64,000 bases of DNA. It comes from CAYHCE01 sp964355015 (GTDB taxonomy: Bacteria > Cyanobacteriota > Cyanobacteriia > PCC-6307 > Cyanobiaceae). The DNA lies in NCBI GenBank assembly GCA_964355015.1, contig CAYHCE010000003.1:95962-159961 (forward strand). The letters are read 5' to 3'. The notes under the pieces were generated by a model that saw only the letters and a list, made by a program, of their open reading frames with translations, searched no databases and had not been told where the DNA came from. Shown piece after piece: positions 17,242-25,906 of the stretch. Every line of letters begins with the position of its first letter. Within the stretch, counting starts at the first letter, position 1. The position numbers were made by a program, and so were the translations under genes.

Positions 17242-17910
17242 TCAGCCGGCGGCCGGGTCGGAGCCAGGATCCGGGGAGAGCACCACCGGCAGGGAAGCGG
17301 GACGCGGCACGCTCACGAGGACGGCGGGCCCGCAGCTGGAGGGCGAGCGCTCCAGACCGTCGTCGGCCGTGCCATCGGCAGCGGCCAGGGGGAGTGCCTC
17401 CGCGTCGGCGTCGTGGTTGTCGCAGGCGCTCAGCGCTTCCTGCAGCAGGGAGTCGAAGGTGGCCCCGGGCAGCCGATGGCGGGCGATCTCCAGGAAGGCC
17501 CGGGCCAGGGATTCGCCGGCGGCTGTGCGCAGCGCCGGATGGCTGCGCCGCTCCAGCTGTTCCTCGCCGACCGCCTGGATGAACCGTTCGGTCACCGCCC
17601 GCTTGGTGGTGGCGCGGATCCGGGTTTCCTGCTCGGCCGGCGTCAGGGAGGGCTGCTGTCCCAGTTCCTCCAGCCGCCGGCAGAGGCTTTCCATCACGTC
17701 CCGGGCCTCCTTGGCCACTTGGGACAGCTGGCCGTCGGAGAAGCGAGGCAGATCGGCCACGAACACCCTGCCGTGATCGCGCAGGGTGAGGTAGGTCGGT
17801 CGGATCGAGCCCCGTCCGGCGGGGATCTGGCGAGGGCGAAGGGGCGCGGATGCCGGCGGGGGGCCTGCAGAACTGCGGCGTCGGGTGAGGCGACCGGAAG
17901 CGGCGAACAT
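17242..17910 (-). CDS. Conserved cyanobacterial protein, unknown function
   Basis: A 222-residue soluble protein. Residues about 35-60 read TYLTLRDHGRVFVADLPRFS, followed by a long helical region (QLSQVAKEARDVMESLCRR ... AVTERFIQAVGEEQLERR) and a low-complexity Pro/Ser-rich C-terminus. No catalytic motif, signal peptide or membrane segment is visible. It resembles conserved proteins of unknown function in picocyanobacteria. Convergent with the aldo/keto reductase gene. Confidence 0.65.
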   Translation of the reverse strand: MFAASGRLTRRRSSAGPPPASAPLRPRQIPAGRGSIRPTYLTLRDHGRVFVADLPRFSDGQLSQVAKEARDVMESLCRRLEELGQQPSLTPAEQETRIRATTKRAVTERFIQAVGEEQLERRSHPALRTAAGESLARAFLEIARHRLPGATFDSLLQEALSACDNHDADAEALPLAAADGTADDGLERSPSSCGPAVLVSVPRPASLPVVLSPDPGSDPAAG

Positions 17911-18006
17911 GGCTACGGGCGGACTATGGATGCACGGATCGGGAAGGACCTCCGGAGCCAGGCTCCGGGGCCGAGGGGCAATCTGCCAGCGCTGCGGGGC
18001 GGCCGG

Positions 18007-19041
18007 TCAGTACGGCAAACCCCCCAGGGGCAGGCCCCCGGAGTCTCCCGCCTCCACCACCCCCAGTTCCCAGGCGCGGTGGCCGAAGTGGGCGCAGTGC
18101 TCCAGGGCGGTGGAGAGCGCGGTGTGCGGCACCACCAGGCAGAACCCCACCCCCAGGTTGAAGGTGTTCCAGAGGTCCTCCTCCGGAACCTCGCCCTGCT
18201 CCTGCAGCCAGCGGAACAGCAGCGGCCGCTGCCAGCTGGAGGACGCGATCCGGGCATGAACCCCCGCTGGCAGGCAGCGCGGCAGGTTCTCCGGCAGCCC
18301 GCCGCCGGTGATGTGGGCCATGGCGTGGATCGGCACCCCCTCCTGGCGCAGCCCCCGCACCAGCGAGCCGTAGAGGCGGGTGGGCTGGAGCAGCGACTGG
18401 ATCACGGGTGGGCCCTCGGGCCCGAGGCGGCTGGCCTCGCCCACGCCCCGGGCCTCCAGAATGCGCCGCACCAGACTGAAGCCGTTGCTGTGAACGCCAC
18501 TGCTGGCCACGGCCAGGATCCGGTCCCCCGGCTGCACCAGGCGCCCATCCACGATCGCGTCCTCTTCCACGACCGCCACGCAGAAGCCGGCCAGGTCGTA
18601 ACGGCCGGCAGGGTAGAAGCCGGGCATCTCGGCCGTTTCGCCGCCCAGCAGGGCGCAACCGCTCTGGCGGCAGCCGTCGGCGATGCCCTCCACCACTTCG
18701 GCCATGGCCGCCGGGCTGAGCTTGCCGGTGGCGATGTAGTCGAGGAAGAAGAGGGGTTCGGCGCCGCTGGTGATCACGTCGTTGACGCACATCGCCACCA
18801 GATCGATGCCCACGTCGTGGTGGTGACCATGGGCCTGGGCGAGCTCGAGTTTGGTGCCCACCCCGTCGCTTCCTGCCACGAGCAGCGGACGGCGCAGTCC
18901 CGCCGGCAGTCGGCAGAGCCCGCCGAAGCCACCGAGTCCGCCCAGCACCTCGGGCCGGCGGGTGCTCTCGACGCTGGCTCGGATGCGTTCGACGAAGGCC
19001 CGGCCGGCGGCCACATCAACGCCTGCTGTGCGGTAGTCCAT
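18007..19041 (-). CDS. purM: Phosphoribosylformylglycinamidine cyclo-ligase
   Basis: AIR synthetase, the fifth step of purine synthesis. The 344-residue product has MDYRTAGVDVAAGRAFVERI at the N-terminus, the ATP/substrate segment LLVAGSDGVGTKLELA near residue 54, VAMCVNDVITSGAEPLFFLD near 80, the glycine-rich CALLGGETAEMPGFY near 128, ASSGVHSNGFSLVR near 176, and HITGGGLPENLPR near 248. ATG at 19041 chosen from that N-terminus. Monocistronic as far as can be seen, with 370 bp free upstream. Confidence 0.96.
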   Translation of the reverse strand: MDYRTAGVDVAAGRAFVERIRASVESTRRPEVLGGLGGFGGLCRLPAGLRRPLLVAGSDGVGTKLELAQAHGHHHDVGIDLVAMCVNDVITSGAEPLFFLDYIATGKLSPAAMAEVVEGIADGCRQSGCALLGGETAEMPGFYPAGRYDLAGFCVAVVEEDAIVDGRLVQPGDRILAVASSGVHSNGFSLVRRILEARGVGEASRLGPEGPPVIQSLLQPTRLYGSLVRGLRQEGVPIHAMAHITGGGLPENLPRCLPAGVHARIASSSWQRPLLFRWLQEQGEVPEEDLWNTFNLGVGFCLVVPHTALSTALEHCAHFGHRAWELGVVEAGDSGGLPLGGLPY

Positions 19042-19413
19042 GGTCCGGTCCTGCTGGGGAGATCCTCCGACCCTGAGATCCTCCGATGGGGCCGGCCCGG
19101 GCAGGAAAGCCTCCACGCCGGTAGACGGATGTCGGATCGGCACAATCAACGATCAGGCCTGCTGATGTCGGTCATTCGGTTCTCTGATCGTTATGGGTGC
19201 GTACGAGGTTGCTTGATCTCTGTGGGGGCCAGTGATGTCGGCTTCGATGACCATTGCTGATCCATTCCTGCCCGCAATCTGCTGATCAAATCCCTGGAAA
19301 TCCCGATTAAGTTTCGTCGGTCGTCCATTCTCGTCAGGAACTCCGTCAGCGGTTCGCTTCTCCGCCTCTTCCAATTGCGAGAACGTTCCATCTACTGACG
19401 CGCCATCCATTGG
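19042..19413. other. Intergenic region between purM and rlpA (divergent)
   Basis: 372 bp, less G+C-rich than its surroundings, with promoters of both divergent genes presumably inside. An 85-codon minus-strand frame (19153-19410) and a 66-codon one overlap here, but neither resembles a protein family. I see no riboswitch, tRNA or repeat. Confidence 0.5.
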
Positions 19414-20016
19414 ATGGCTGCTGCTCTACGGCAGCGAGTTTCGCTTGTTATGACTCGCACTCTTTCCCTTGGAGCCCTAGTGCTCCTGATGTCCGGCAGT
19501 GGCGTGGCCGTTCCGGTTCTGGCGGATTCGGTCCGCTCCGGATCCGATCTCCGCCTCGCCATGGCTCAGCCGGCAGCCCCGGCTGCCATTGAAGAGGCCG
19601 CCCCGGCGAGCGTCGCCATCCGTGAGCTCCAGGATCCGGTGGGCACTCCTGAGGCGCAGCCACTCCCGGCCGCTCCGGTGGTTCCCCAGCCGATCGCTCC
19701 GGCACCCGTCCCCCGCCGCTCCACCTTCCTCGGCCGTGGCGAGGCCAGCTGGTACGGCCCCGGGTTCTTCGGCAACCGCACCGCCAGTGGTGAGGTGTTC
19801 CGACCGGGCACTCTCACCGCCGCCCACCGCACCCTGCCCTTCGGCACTCAGGTGCGGGTGACCAATCTCTGGAACGGACGCTCCGCCGTGGTGCGGATCA
19901 ACGATCGCGGCCCTTTCCACGGCGGTCGCATCATCGATCTGGCCCATGGCGCCGCCCAGAAGCTCGGCCTGACCGCCAGCGGCGTGGCCCAGGTGCGGCT
20001 GGAAGTGATCCAGTAG
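19414..20016 (+). CDS. RlpA-like septal lytic transglycosylase family protein
   Basis: Exported double-psi beta-barrel protein of the RlpA family, whose members cleave or bind peptidoglycan. The 200-residue product has a signal peptide (MTRTLSLGALVLLMSGSGVA if started at 19450; the upstream ATG at 19414 adds 12 residues), a Pro/Ala-rich linker to about residue 105, and the barrel with GEASWYGPGFFGNRTASGE, TLPFGTQVRVTN and VVRINDRGPF, the last two holding the catalytic-site residues of the family. It lacks the SPOR domain of E. coli RlpA. Followed by panC-cmk after 72 bp. Confidence 0.88.
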   Translation: MAAALRQRVSLVMTRTLSLGALVLLMSGSGVAVPVLADSVRSGSDLRLAMAQPAAPAAIEEAAPASVAIRELQDPVGTPEAQPLPAAPVVPQPIAPAPVPRRSTFLGRGEASWYGPGFFGNRTASGEVFRPGTLTAAHRTLPFGTQVRVTNLWNGRSAVVRINDRGPFHGGRIIDLAHGAAQKLGLTASGVAQVRLEVIQ

Positions 20017-20088
20017 GTCGGGCTCTCGCCTGACCCCCTCTACGGCCCATCCGGCAATCTGCCGTCTGGGCCTTCGCTCCATCCGTCC

Positions 20089-21690
20089 GTGCAGCTGCTG
20101 CGAACCTGCGCCGACCTGCGCCGCTGGTGCGGCCCACCGGGCTGCCCCGGCCGGGCCCCGCTCCACTTCGTGCCCACCATGGGGGCCCTGCATCAGGGCC
20201 ACCGCACCCTGATCGAGCGGGCCTGCCTGCCGCAGCATCCCGGCGCCGCCCGGCCCCGGGTGCTGGTCAGTGTCTTCGTCAATCCGCTCCAGTTCGCCCC
20301 CGGCGAGGACTTTCAGCGCTATCCCCGTGATCTGAGCGCCGATGACCGCCTGGCGGCAGCCGCCGGAGCCGACGCCCTGTTCGCCCCCGCCGCCGAGGAT
20401 CTCTTCCCGGGGGGCGACGCCGAGCTCACCCGGGTGATCCCCCCACCGGCCCTGCAGGAGAGCCTCTGCGCCCGTTCGCGACCGGGACACTTCGCGGGAG
20501 TGACGACGGTGGTGGCGCGGCTGCTGGCCCTGGTCCGCCCCGACCGTCTGCTGCTCGGCGAGAAGGACTGGCAGCAGCTGGTGATCCTGCGGCGGATGGT
20601 CGCCGATCTGGGGCTGCCGGTTTCTGTGCAGGGCTGTGCCACCTGGCGCGAGCCCGATGGTCTGGCAGCCAGCTCACGCAATCGCTACCTCTCCGCAGGC
20701 GAACGCCGCGCCGCCGCCGCCCTGCCCGCCGCCCTGCGGGCGGCTCAGCTCGCCTACCAGGCGGGGGAGCGGCAAGGCGATCCGCTCCGGGAGCGGCTGC
20801 GGAGGCGGCTGGAGCAGGCGGGACTGGCGGTGGAGTATGTGGAACTGGTGGAGGCCCATCGCCTCAGGCCCCTGGCCACGCCGCCCGCACGGCCTGGACT
20901 GGTCCTGCTGGCGGCGGCCGTCCGCTGCGGCCCCAGCCGCCTGATCGATCACGTCTTCCTCATGCCCCGTCCCCCGATCGTCGCCATCGACGGCCCTGCC
21001 GGCGCCGGCAAGAGCACCGTCACCCGGGCCTTCGCCCGCCGGCTCGGCCTGGTCTATCTGGACACCGGCTCCATGTATCGGGCCGTGACCTGGTGGGTCC
21101 AGCGCCACGGCGTCGACCCGGCCGATCCTGCCGCGGTGGCGCCCCTGCTGGGCGATCTGGAGCTGCGGCTGGAGACCGACGGTGCGGGCGAACAGCAGGT
21201 CAGGATCAACGGCCACGACGTCACCGCCGCGATTCGCGACCCGGCGGTCACCGCCCAGGTGTCGCTGGTGGCGGCCCATGCCGAGGTGCGTGAGGCTCTC
21301 ACACGGCAACAGCAGGCGATGGGCGCCCTGGGCGGCCTGGTGGCCGAGGGCCGCGACATCGGCACCGCCGTCTTCCCCGAGGCCGAGCTCAAGGTGTTCC
21401 TCACCGCCACGGTGGGGGAGAGGGCCCGGCGACGGGCCCTGGATCTGGAAGCGCGTGGCTTTGCCGTGCCGGAGCTGGTCGTGCTGGAGGCCCAGATCGC
21501 CGAACGCGACCAGCTCGATTCCACCCGGGCCGTGGCGCCGCTGCTGCAGGCCGACGACGCCGTGGAGCTGATCACCGACGGCATGGAGGTGGAGGCGGTG
21601 ATCGCCTGCCTGGTGGATCTGTTCCGCCAGCGGGTGCCAGAGGAAGCCTGGCCCGATCCGGCCACCCCGGCGGGCGGCGCGGCCGTCTGA
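20089..21690 (+). CDS. panC-cmk: Bifunctional pantoate--beta-alanine ligase / cytidylate kinase
   Basis: Fusion of two enzymes typical of cyanobacteria. Residues about 1-285 are PanC, with FVPTMGALHQGHRTLIERA near 27-45, SVFVNPLQFAPGEDF near 60, and LLLGEKDWQQLVILRRM near 150-166. Residues about 295-533 are CMP kinase, with the P-loop AIDGPAGAGKSTVTRAFA, DTGSMYRAVTWW, and LVAEGRDIGTAVFPEAELK. Initiates at GTG 20089. The two activities (pantothenate synthesis and pyrimidine nucleotide phosphorylation) are not metabolically linked; the fusion is lineage-specific. Convergent with the phosphatase gene, 4 bp apart. Confidence 0.96.
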   Translation: MQLLRTCADLRRWCGPPGCPGRAPLHFVPTMGALHQGHRTLIERACLPQHPGAARPRVLVSVFVNPLQFAPGEDFQRYPRDLSADDRLAAAAGADALFAPAAEDLFPGGDAELTRVIPPPALQESLCARSRPGHFAGVTTVVARLLALVRPDRLLLGEKDWQQLVILRRMVADLGLPVSVQGCATWREPDGLAASSRNRYLSAGERRAAAALPAALRAAQLAYQAGERQGDPLRERLRRRLEQAGLAVEYVELVEAHRLRPLATPPARPGLVLLAAAVRCGPSRLIDHVFLMPRPPIVAIDGPAGAGKSTVTRAFARRLGLVYLDTGSMYRAVTWWVQRHGVDPADPAAVAPLLGDLELRLETDGAGEQQVRINGHDVTAAIRDPAVTAQVSLVAAHAEVREALTRQQQAMGALGGLVAEGRDIGTAVFPEAELKVFLTATVGERARRRALDLEARGFAVPELVVLEAQIAERDQLDSTRAVAPLLQADDAVELITDGMEVEAVIACLVDLFRQRVPEEAWPDPATPAGGAAV

Positions 21691-21694
21691 GCGT

Positions 21695-22207
21695 CTAGCT
21701 GCTGCCGTTGTCGTGGCCGGAGCTGCGGGGATCCGCCAGCAGCTTCTCCAGCAGGCCGGCGCAGGCGTCCTCCAGCAGATCCAGCACGCGCTCGAAGCCG
21801 TCCGGTCCGCCGTAGTAGGGATCGGGCACCTCGCGGCTGCGGAACGCGCGGCAATGGTCGGTGATCGGCTCGACCAGCGCCCGCTGTCCGCTTCCCCTGG
21901 CCAGTCCACGCACCGCCGCGAGGTTGTCGTCATCCATGGTCAGGATGCGGTCGAAGCGATGCAGGTCCGCCGGCTCGATCTGCCGGGCCCGGCTGGGCAG
22001 ATCGATGCCGCGCCGGGCCGCGGCGTCCCGCATGCGCCGATCCGCCGGCTGGCCCACGTGCCAGCTGCCCGTACCGGCGGAATCCACGCTGAAGCACTCC
22101 TGAAGGCCCACCGCGGCCAGCTGGCGCAGGAACACCCCCTCGGCGGCGGGGGAGCGGCAGATGTTGCCCAGGCAGACGAACAGCAGTCGGTAAGGAAGCT
22201 TGCTCAA
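21695..22207 (-). CDS. Low-molecular-weight protein-tyrosine phosphatase
   Basis: Cysteine-dependent phosphatase. The 170-residue protein has the P-loop VCLGNICRSPAAEGVF near residues 11-26 (C-x5-R-S) and the general-acid DPDPY-type segment VPDPYYGGPDGF near 130. It starts at a TTG whose last two bases are shared with the cpcF stop (TTGA), so it is probably translated from the cpcE-cpcF message. In picocyanobacteria a phosphatase gene of this kind borders the phycobilisome rod region, and here too it marks the boundary with core genes. Confidence 0.92.
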   Translation of the reverse strand: MSKLPYRLLFVCLGNICRSPAAEGVFLRQLAAVGLQECFSVDSAGTGSWHVGQPADRRMRDAAARRGIDLPSRARQIEPADLHRFDRILTMDDDNLAAVRGLARGSGQRALVEPITDHCRAFRSREVPDPYYGGPDGFERVLDLLEDACAGLLEKLLADPRSSGHDNGSS

Positions 22208-22860
22208 GGAGGGGTCAACCGATCCAGTGACAACCGGGCTCGTAGCTGCACCACCTCGCAGTCCTCAACGGTCGTGTTGGCCAGGCCCTCCAGGCATTTG
22301 ATGGCCCCAGCGCGAAGTTCTCCCGTTGCCGGGAGGTTTCGCACCAGCCCTTCAAGCCCCACGACCACCGCATAGCGAACCACCCACTCCCCATCCGCAC
22401 AGGCGCACACCAGTGCTCGCTGGCAGCGCTGTAGCACGGGGATCCGTACTTCTGGCTCCAGATTCTCCAGCCGCAACTGACCGAGCCCCCTGGCCGCCGC
22501 CCTGCGCACACTGGGCCCCACATCGTGCGCGAGAGCCTCCTCCAGTACCTCCAGACCCCGCACATCGCCGATGCCGGCGAGGGCACGCAATGCCCAGGCC
22601 CGTGCCCCGTAGTTGCGTGGATCAAGCTGCGTCAGCAGTGGTTCCACCGCATCAGCACCGAGGACGATGAGGCCATCCACAGCCGCTACAGCTGCACCGG
22701 GGTTGTTGAAGCCAAGCACCTCGACGAGGGTTGGTACGGCGCGCCGATCACCCGCCGCCGCTAATTGTTCCGTTGTATCGACCAGAGATGTTGCGCTGTC
22801 AGCGTTGCGGACGGCAAGGATGAGGTCTTCAATCGTCTGAGAGGCGCCTGGGTGCTCCAT
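22204..22860 (-). CDS. cpcF: Phycocyanin alpha-subunit bilin lyase, beta chain (CpcF type)
   Basis: With CpcE forms the heterodimeric E/F-type lyase that attaches a bilin to the conserved Cys of alpha-phycocyanin. The 218-residue protein is made of HEAT-like repeats (TLVEVLGFNNPGAAVAAVDG, NYGARAWALRALAGIGD, VGPSVRRAAARGLGQLRLE). The isomerase-type NHCQGN motif of PecF is not present. It could instead be an RpcF-type subunit attaching phycoerythrobilin; sequence alone does not decide. The start forms TGATG with the cpcE stop, consistent with equimolar synthesis. Confidence 0.82.
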   Translation of the reverse strand: MEHPGASQTIEDLILAVRNADSATSLVDTTEQLAAAGDRRAVPTLVEVLGFNNPGAAVAAVDGLIVLGADAVEPLLTQLDPRNYGARAWALRALAGIGDVRGLEVLEEALAHDVGPSVRRAAARGLGQLRLENLEPEVRIPVLQRCQRALVCACADGEWVVRYAVVVGLEGLVRNLPATGELRAGAIKCLEGLANTTVEDCEVVQLRARLSLDRLTPP

Positions 22861-23705
22861 CACAGCAAGCTGTCCATGGCCGTCAGCACGGCTGTGGTGT
22901 CGGGTTCGTCCGGGTTCAGGTTCCGCTTGTTCTCCACCAGCCCCCGCAGGGCGATCAGCTTGAGGCTGTTTTCCGCCAGGGTCTGGCAGATCGGCTCTAG
23001 GGCGTACCGCCAGCCAACGGCTCCCAGATCCATCAGTGCGGCACGGCGGATCTGCAGCTGGGGGTGGCTCAGCAGCTCCACCAGCGGTTCCGCCCATCGC
23101 TTGTCCCCGGAGAGCTGAAGCAGGGCTCTACAGGCGGCACTTCGCACCAGGGGCCGTTCGTGGTGGACAAAGGCCTCGATCAGGGTCTCCACCTCCGGTC
23201 CGCCAACCCCGATGTCGCCCAAGGCTTCCAGCAGGGCCTCGCAGGGTTCCTGCAGGCGGGTGGAACCTTCCACTGGAGCACCTGCATGCTCCGGTCCCCC
23301 TGCCAACCGGCGACAGATGTCCGGGACAGCGGCACTGGCGCCCAGATCTCCGAGTGCCCGCGCGGCGGCTTCACGCAGGCCCTCGTCTTCATCTGCAAGA
23401 CAAGCGATCAGGTCGGGAATCGCCAGGGGGCTGTGGAGCTTGCCGAGCGCCCGCGCTGCATTCCGAGCCACAGCATTCTCTTCAACCCCCGCACCCTGTT
23501 CGCGGGGCTGTCGCTGCATCAGCGCCTCGAGGAGCAAGGGAACGGTGTCCGGATGCCGACTACGGTTGCGGCCGAGCCACCAAGCGGCGTAGTACCGCTG
23601 GGAATGATCCTCGCTCTGTCGCAGGCGATGCAGGGCCTCCTGCTCATCGATCGGTGCGCCGGCTGCGCCTGGTGCCGTTGTTGGATCTGAAGGGTCAGCA
23701 GCCAT
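22860..23705 (-). CDS. cpcE: Phycocyanin alpha-subunit bilin lyase, alpha chain (CpcE type)
   Basis: Partner of CpcF. The 281-residue HEAT-repeat protein shows EDHSQRYYAAWWLGRNRSR near residue 32, VARNAARALGKLHSPLAIPD near 80, EGLREAAARALGDLGASAAV near 108, and a C-terminal SLKLIALRGLVENKRNLNPD, the most characteristic CpcE block. Length is usual for CpcE. An unusual insertion around residues 135-150 (GGPEHAGAPVEGSTR) separates two repeats. The bilin specificity (PCB or PEB) is unknown, as for cpcF. Confidence 0.85.
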   Translation of the reverse strand: MAADPSDPTTAPGAAGAPIDEQEALHRLRQSEDHSQRYYAAWWLGRNRSRHPDTVPLLLEALMQRQPREQGAGVEENAVARNAARALGKLHSPLAIPDLIACLADEDEGLREAAARALGDLGASAAVPDICRRLAGGPEHAGAPVEGSTRLQEPCEALLEALGDIGVGGPEVETLIEAFVHHERPLVRSAACRALLQLSGDKRWAEPLVELLSHPQLQIRRAALMDLGAVGWRYALEPICQTLAENSLKLIALRGLVENKRNLNPDEPDTTAVLTAMDSLL

Positions 23706-24386
23706 TGCCCCCCTGTTCTGTGCGGATCAAGAAGATGTTGCCATATCGGTAGCGATGGGAGGTGATTCAGAAGAGAGCGTTGCTGGTCTGATCGATCTGG
23801 ATTGCGGCTGATGACAGTGGGGACGCTCGTGATTCCCTGGGTAACTTAGCTGCCTATCAAGACATCAAAAGATCTCCATTGAGATGGATCAAATGGCTTG
23901 GGTACCTCCTGGCCATCAGCGAGCACAGGATCGAGTATTGCGGAAGTGGCTCTCTGCGCTCAAGTCATCCCCATCGCAATGGGATCATCATCCGCTCATG
24001 CCATGATCAGCAGATAAGAGCCACTCAGCTCCCACAACTATGCTGGCCACCGACATATTGCTGATCCAGTAGTGGCGCCAGTCCGTCACCTGAATACACA
24101 TACATAAATACAGCCCTTGGCCCTCCTTGTGGGGAGCGGCGGCGCGCTCGAACAGCTTCACCTCATGGCCTTGGCGCTGCAGCATCAGGGCAAGGAGCAA
24201 CCTCGAGCTGCTGTCGCCGGCGATGGCGAGGGGTGGGGCGGCACTCATGCGTGTTCCGGAGCCGATGGGGGCAACCGTCCAGAAGTAAAACGGAGGTCAT
24301 CGTAAAGGTTGATACTCTCGCTGCCGTTCTCCTTCTCATTTGTGTGAGCAATCGGGCCCGATAGTGCTCCCGAGACCGGGCGGAGC
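23706..24386. other. Intergenic region between cpcE and pebB
   Basis: About 680 bp upstream of cpcE, noticeably less G+C-rich than the coding flanks. It holds the presumed cpcEF promoter, several short TGATCAGC-like repeats around 23990-24070, and the FAD-protein fragment described separately. No RNA gene is recognised. Confidence 0.5.
23988..24248 (-). pseudogene. Possible N-terminal remnant of an FAD-dependent oxidoreductase
   Basis: An 86-codon frame whose first 45 residues look like the dinucleotide-binding start of a flavoprotein monooxygenase: PLAIAGDSSSRLLLALMLQR, then QGHEVKLFERAAAPHKEGQG, with the strand-turn-helix-strand pattern and a terminal acidic residue (E) at the expected place. 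The Gly-rich loop is degenerate (GDSSSR for GxGxxG). After residue 47 the resemblance stops and no continuation is found in other frames down to 23.7 kb. A truncated relic left in the island is the likeliest reading; a new short protein is possible. Confidence 0.35.
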
Positions 24387-25169
24387 TCAGAGGTCGAAAA
24401 GGACCCCGTGGATGTAAGCCTCGGTCCACTCCTTGCCATGGAATCGGCCGAGCATGCCCCGGGCCGGATCCTTCTCGGCGCGGTAGGCCACATAGCGGCG
24501 CTGCCCGGCCAGCAGCTCCTGGCGGCGATCGTCAGTCACGGGTTGGGCCTCGGCCACCAGCTGCAGGTAAAGGTCGAGGTAGGCCACGAAGGCCGGGAAG
24601 ACGGCGCTCTCGATCAGCGCGTCGCCATCGTTGCCCAAGGGAAGCCTTGTCCAGAGGAATCCGGGAGAGAAATACGGCTCGGCCTCGGCTGGAATCGGCC
24701 CACCCGAGGGGAGAACCTTCTGCCACTGGTCCCAGATCGGCAGCAGTCGCTCCCAGACAGGGGCGGTGTGCCGTTGGTCGGCCTTTAGGGCTGGTTGAAG
24801 GTCAAGGGCGATCAGGTGACCCGATGGCAAGGTGACCAGATCAGCACCGAAAAAGGGCAGATCGAAGCCGCTGGAGGGGTTGGCCACGAAATTCAGCACC
24901 GAGGCGGCGCTTCCCGCTTCCACGCAAGCGGCACGCACCTGCCGCAGTTTCTCCGTGCTGCAGCCCCAGGTGGCCGTGGACACGGCAACGGGCTGGGCCT
25001 TGGACCCGGCGACGCCTTCACGCCGCAGAAACTTCGCTTCGATCGGATAGGCGACCGGCTGAAAAGGCTGAAGAGCCTCCACCGCATGCTCCAGGAAAGG
25101 AGCCCAGCGCCAGCCAGCCAGGGTGACCGGATCGAGGCTGCAGGGCTGGGGCAGCGCGGAAGACGTCAT
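24387..25169 (-). CDS. pebB: Phycoerythrobilin:ferredoxin oxidoreductase
   Basis: Ferredoxin-dependent bilin reductase that turns 15,16-dihydrobiliverdin into phycoerythrobilin. The 260-residue protein has AYPIEAKFLRREG near residue 40, VLNFVANPSSGFDLPFFGAD near 90-110, LIALDLQPALKAD near 118, and a C-terminal region (RRYVAYRAEKDPARGMLGRF) typical of PebB. It overlaps pebA by 4 nt, consistent with the substrate channelling known for PebA/PebB. Last gene of the ho1 operon. Confidence 0.93.
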   Translation of the reverse strand: MTSSALPQPCSLDPVTLAGWRWAPFLEHAVEALQPFQPVAYPIEAKFLRREGVAGSKAQPVAVSTATWGCSTEKLRQVRAACVEAGSAASVLNFVANPSSGFDLPFFGADLVTLPSGHLIALDLQPALKADQRHTAPVWERLLPIWDQWQKVLPSGGPIPAEAEPYFSPGFLWTRLPLGNDGDALIESAVFPAFVAYLDLYLQLVAEAQPVTDDRRQELLAGQRRYVAYRAEKDPARGMLGRFHGKEWTEAYIHGVLFDL

Positions 25170-25897
25170 GGGGAAATCTCGGTGGGAAGAACCGGCACCT
25201 GGCCACTGCCGGGGAACAGAAAATCCTGCAGGAACCTATCCGACCAGGCCTTGCCGAAGTGGCTGGTGAAGAGTCCATGGGCGGGATCTCGTTCCGCGCT
25301 ATAGACGTCGTAGGAATCCTGAAGGCGGTGTACCTCGTCGGGATCCAGCCCAGCGGCCGTTTGGGGGCGATCATGGAGGGCCCAGTAGCTGGCGAGGAAC
25401 GCCGTGAACGCGGCAGGCAACGATCCCTCGGCTTGTTCGGCGTTCCCCCTGCAGAACAGCAGCCATGGCGAGAAGTACTGATGCGGATCGTAGGAGCGCA
25501 TGGTTTCCTCGCCGTTGAGGTCGGGGAAGCGCTCATGCAGCTGCCGAAGATCTTCCAGGTGGTGGGCCAGATACTCCGGCGTCTGGAGCAGAGGTTGGAA
25601 ATCGAGAACGGCCACCAGTTTTTGGCGGGCGCCGAACCACAGCAGGTCGATCCCCAGCAGTGGTTGATCGCGGTTGTATTCGGGATAGGCCACGGAATTG
25701 AGCACCTGGAGGCTCTCCCCGGCATCGAGCCGGGTCACCCGCCAGCGGCGGATGCCAGGCAACTGCCAGAGCCAACTGCGGATCACACTGTTGCCCTTGG
25801 CAGAGCGGCACTCCGCCAGGTCGTTCGGAATCGCCAGGGATTCGGCCCCCCTGGCCCGGATCTGTGCGTGAAGCTCGTCGAGGAAGGGATCGAACAT
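25166..25897 (-). CDS. pebA: 15,16-dihydrobiliverdin:ferredoxin oxidoreductase
   Basis: Reduces biliverdin IXa at the C15-C16 bridge, the first of two steps to phycoerythrobilin. The 243-residue protein shows WLWQLPGIRRWRVTRLDAGE near residue 42, LNSVAYPEYNRDQPLLGIDL near 66, LVAVLDFQPL near 93, RSYDPHQYFSPWLLFCRG near 133, and YDVYSAERDPAHGLFTSHFG near 195. Nine bp separate it from the upstream S-type lyase gene; the stop overlaps pebB. ho1, pebA and pebB in one operon supply the whole haem-to-PEB route. Confidence 0.94.
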   Translation of the reverse strand: MFDPFLDELHAQIRARGAESLAIPNDLAECRSAKGNSVIRSWLWQLPGIRRWRVTRLDAGESLQVLNSVAYPEYNRDQPLLGIDLLWFGARQKLVAVLDFQPLLQTPEYLAHHLEDLRQLHERFPDLNGEETMRSYDPHQYFSPWLLFCRGNAEQAEGSLPAAFTAFLASYWALHDRPQTAAGLDPDEVHRLQDSYDVYSAERDPAHGLFTSHFGKAWSDRFLQDFLFPGSGQVPVLPTEISP

Positions 25898-25906
25898 GGT
25901 GTGCGG

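Noticed and set aside
19153..19410. An 85-codon minus-strand frame between purM and rlpA
   Set aside because: No homology pattern and it fills the only promoter space of two divergent genes.
22204..23705. PecE/PecF (phycoerythrocyanin lyase-isomerase) instead of CpcE/CpcF
   Set aside because: The isomerase NHCQGN motif is absent and there are no pecA/pecB genes nearby.
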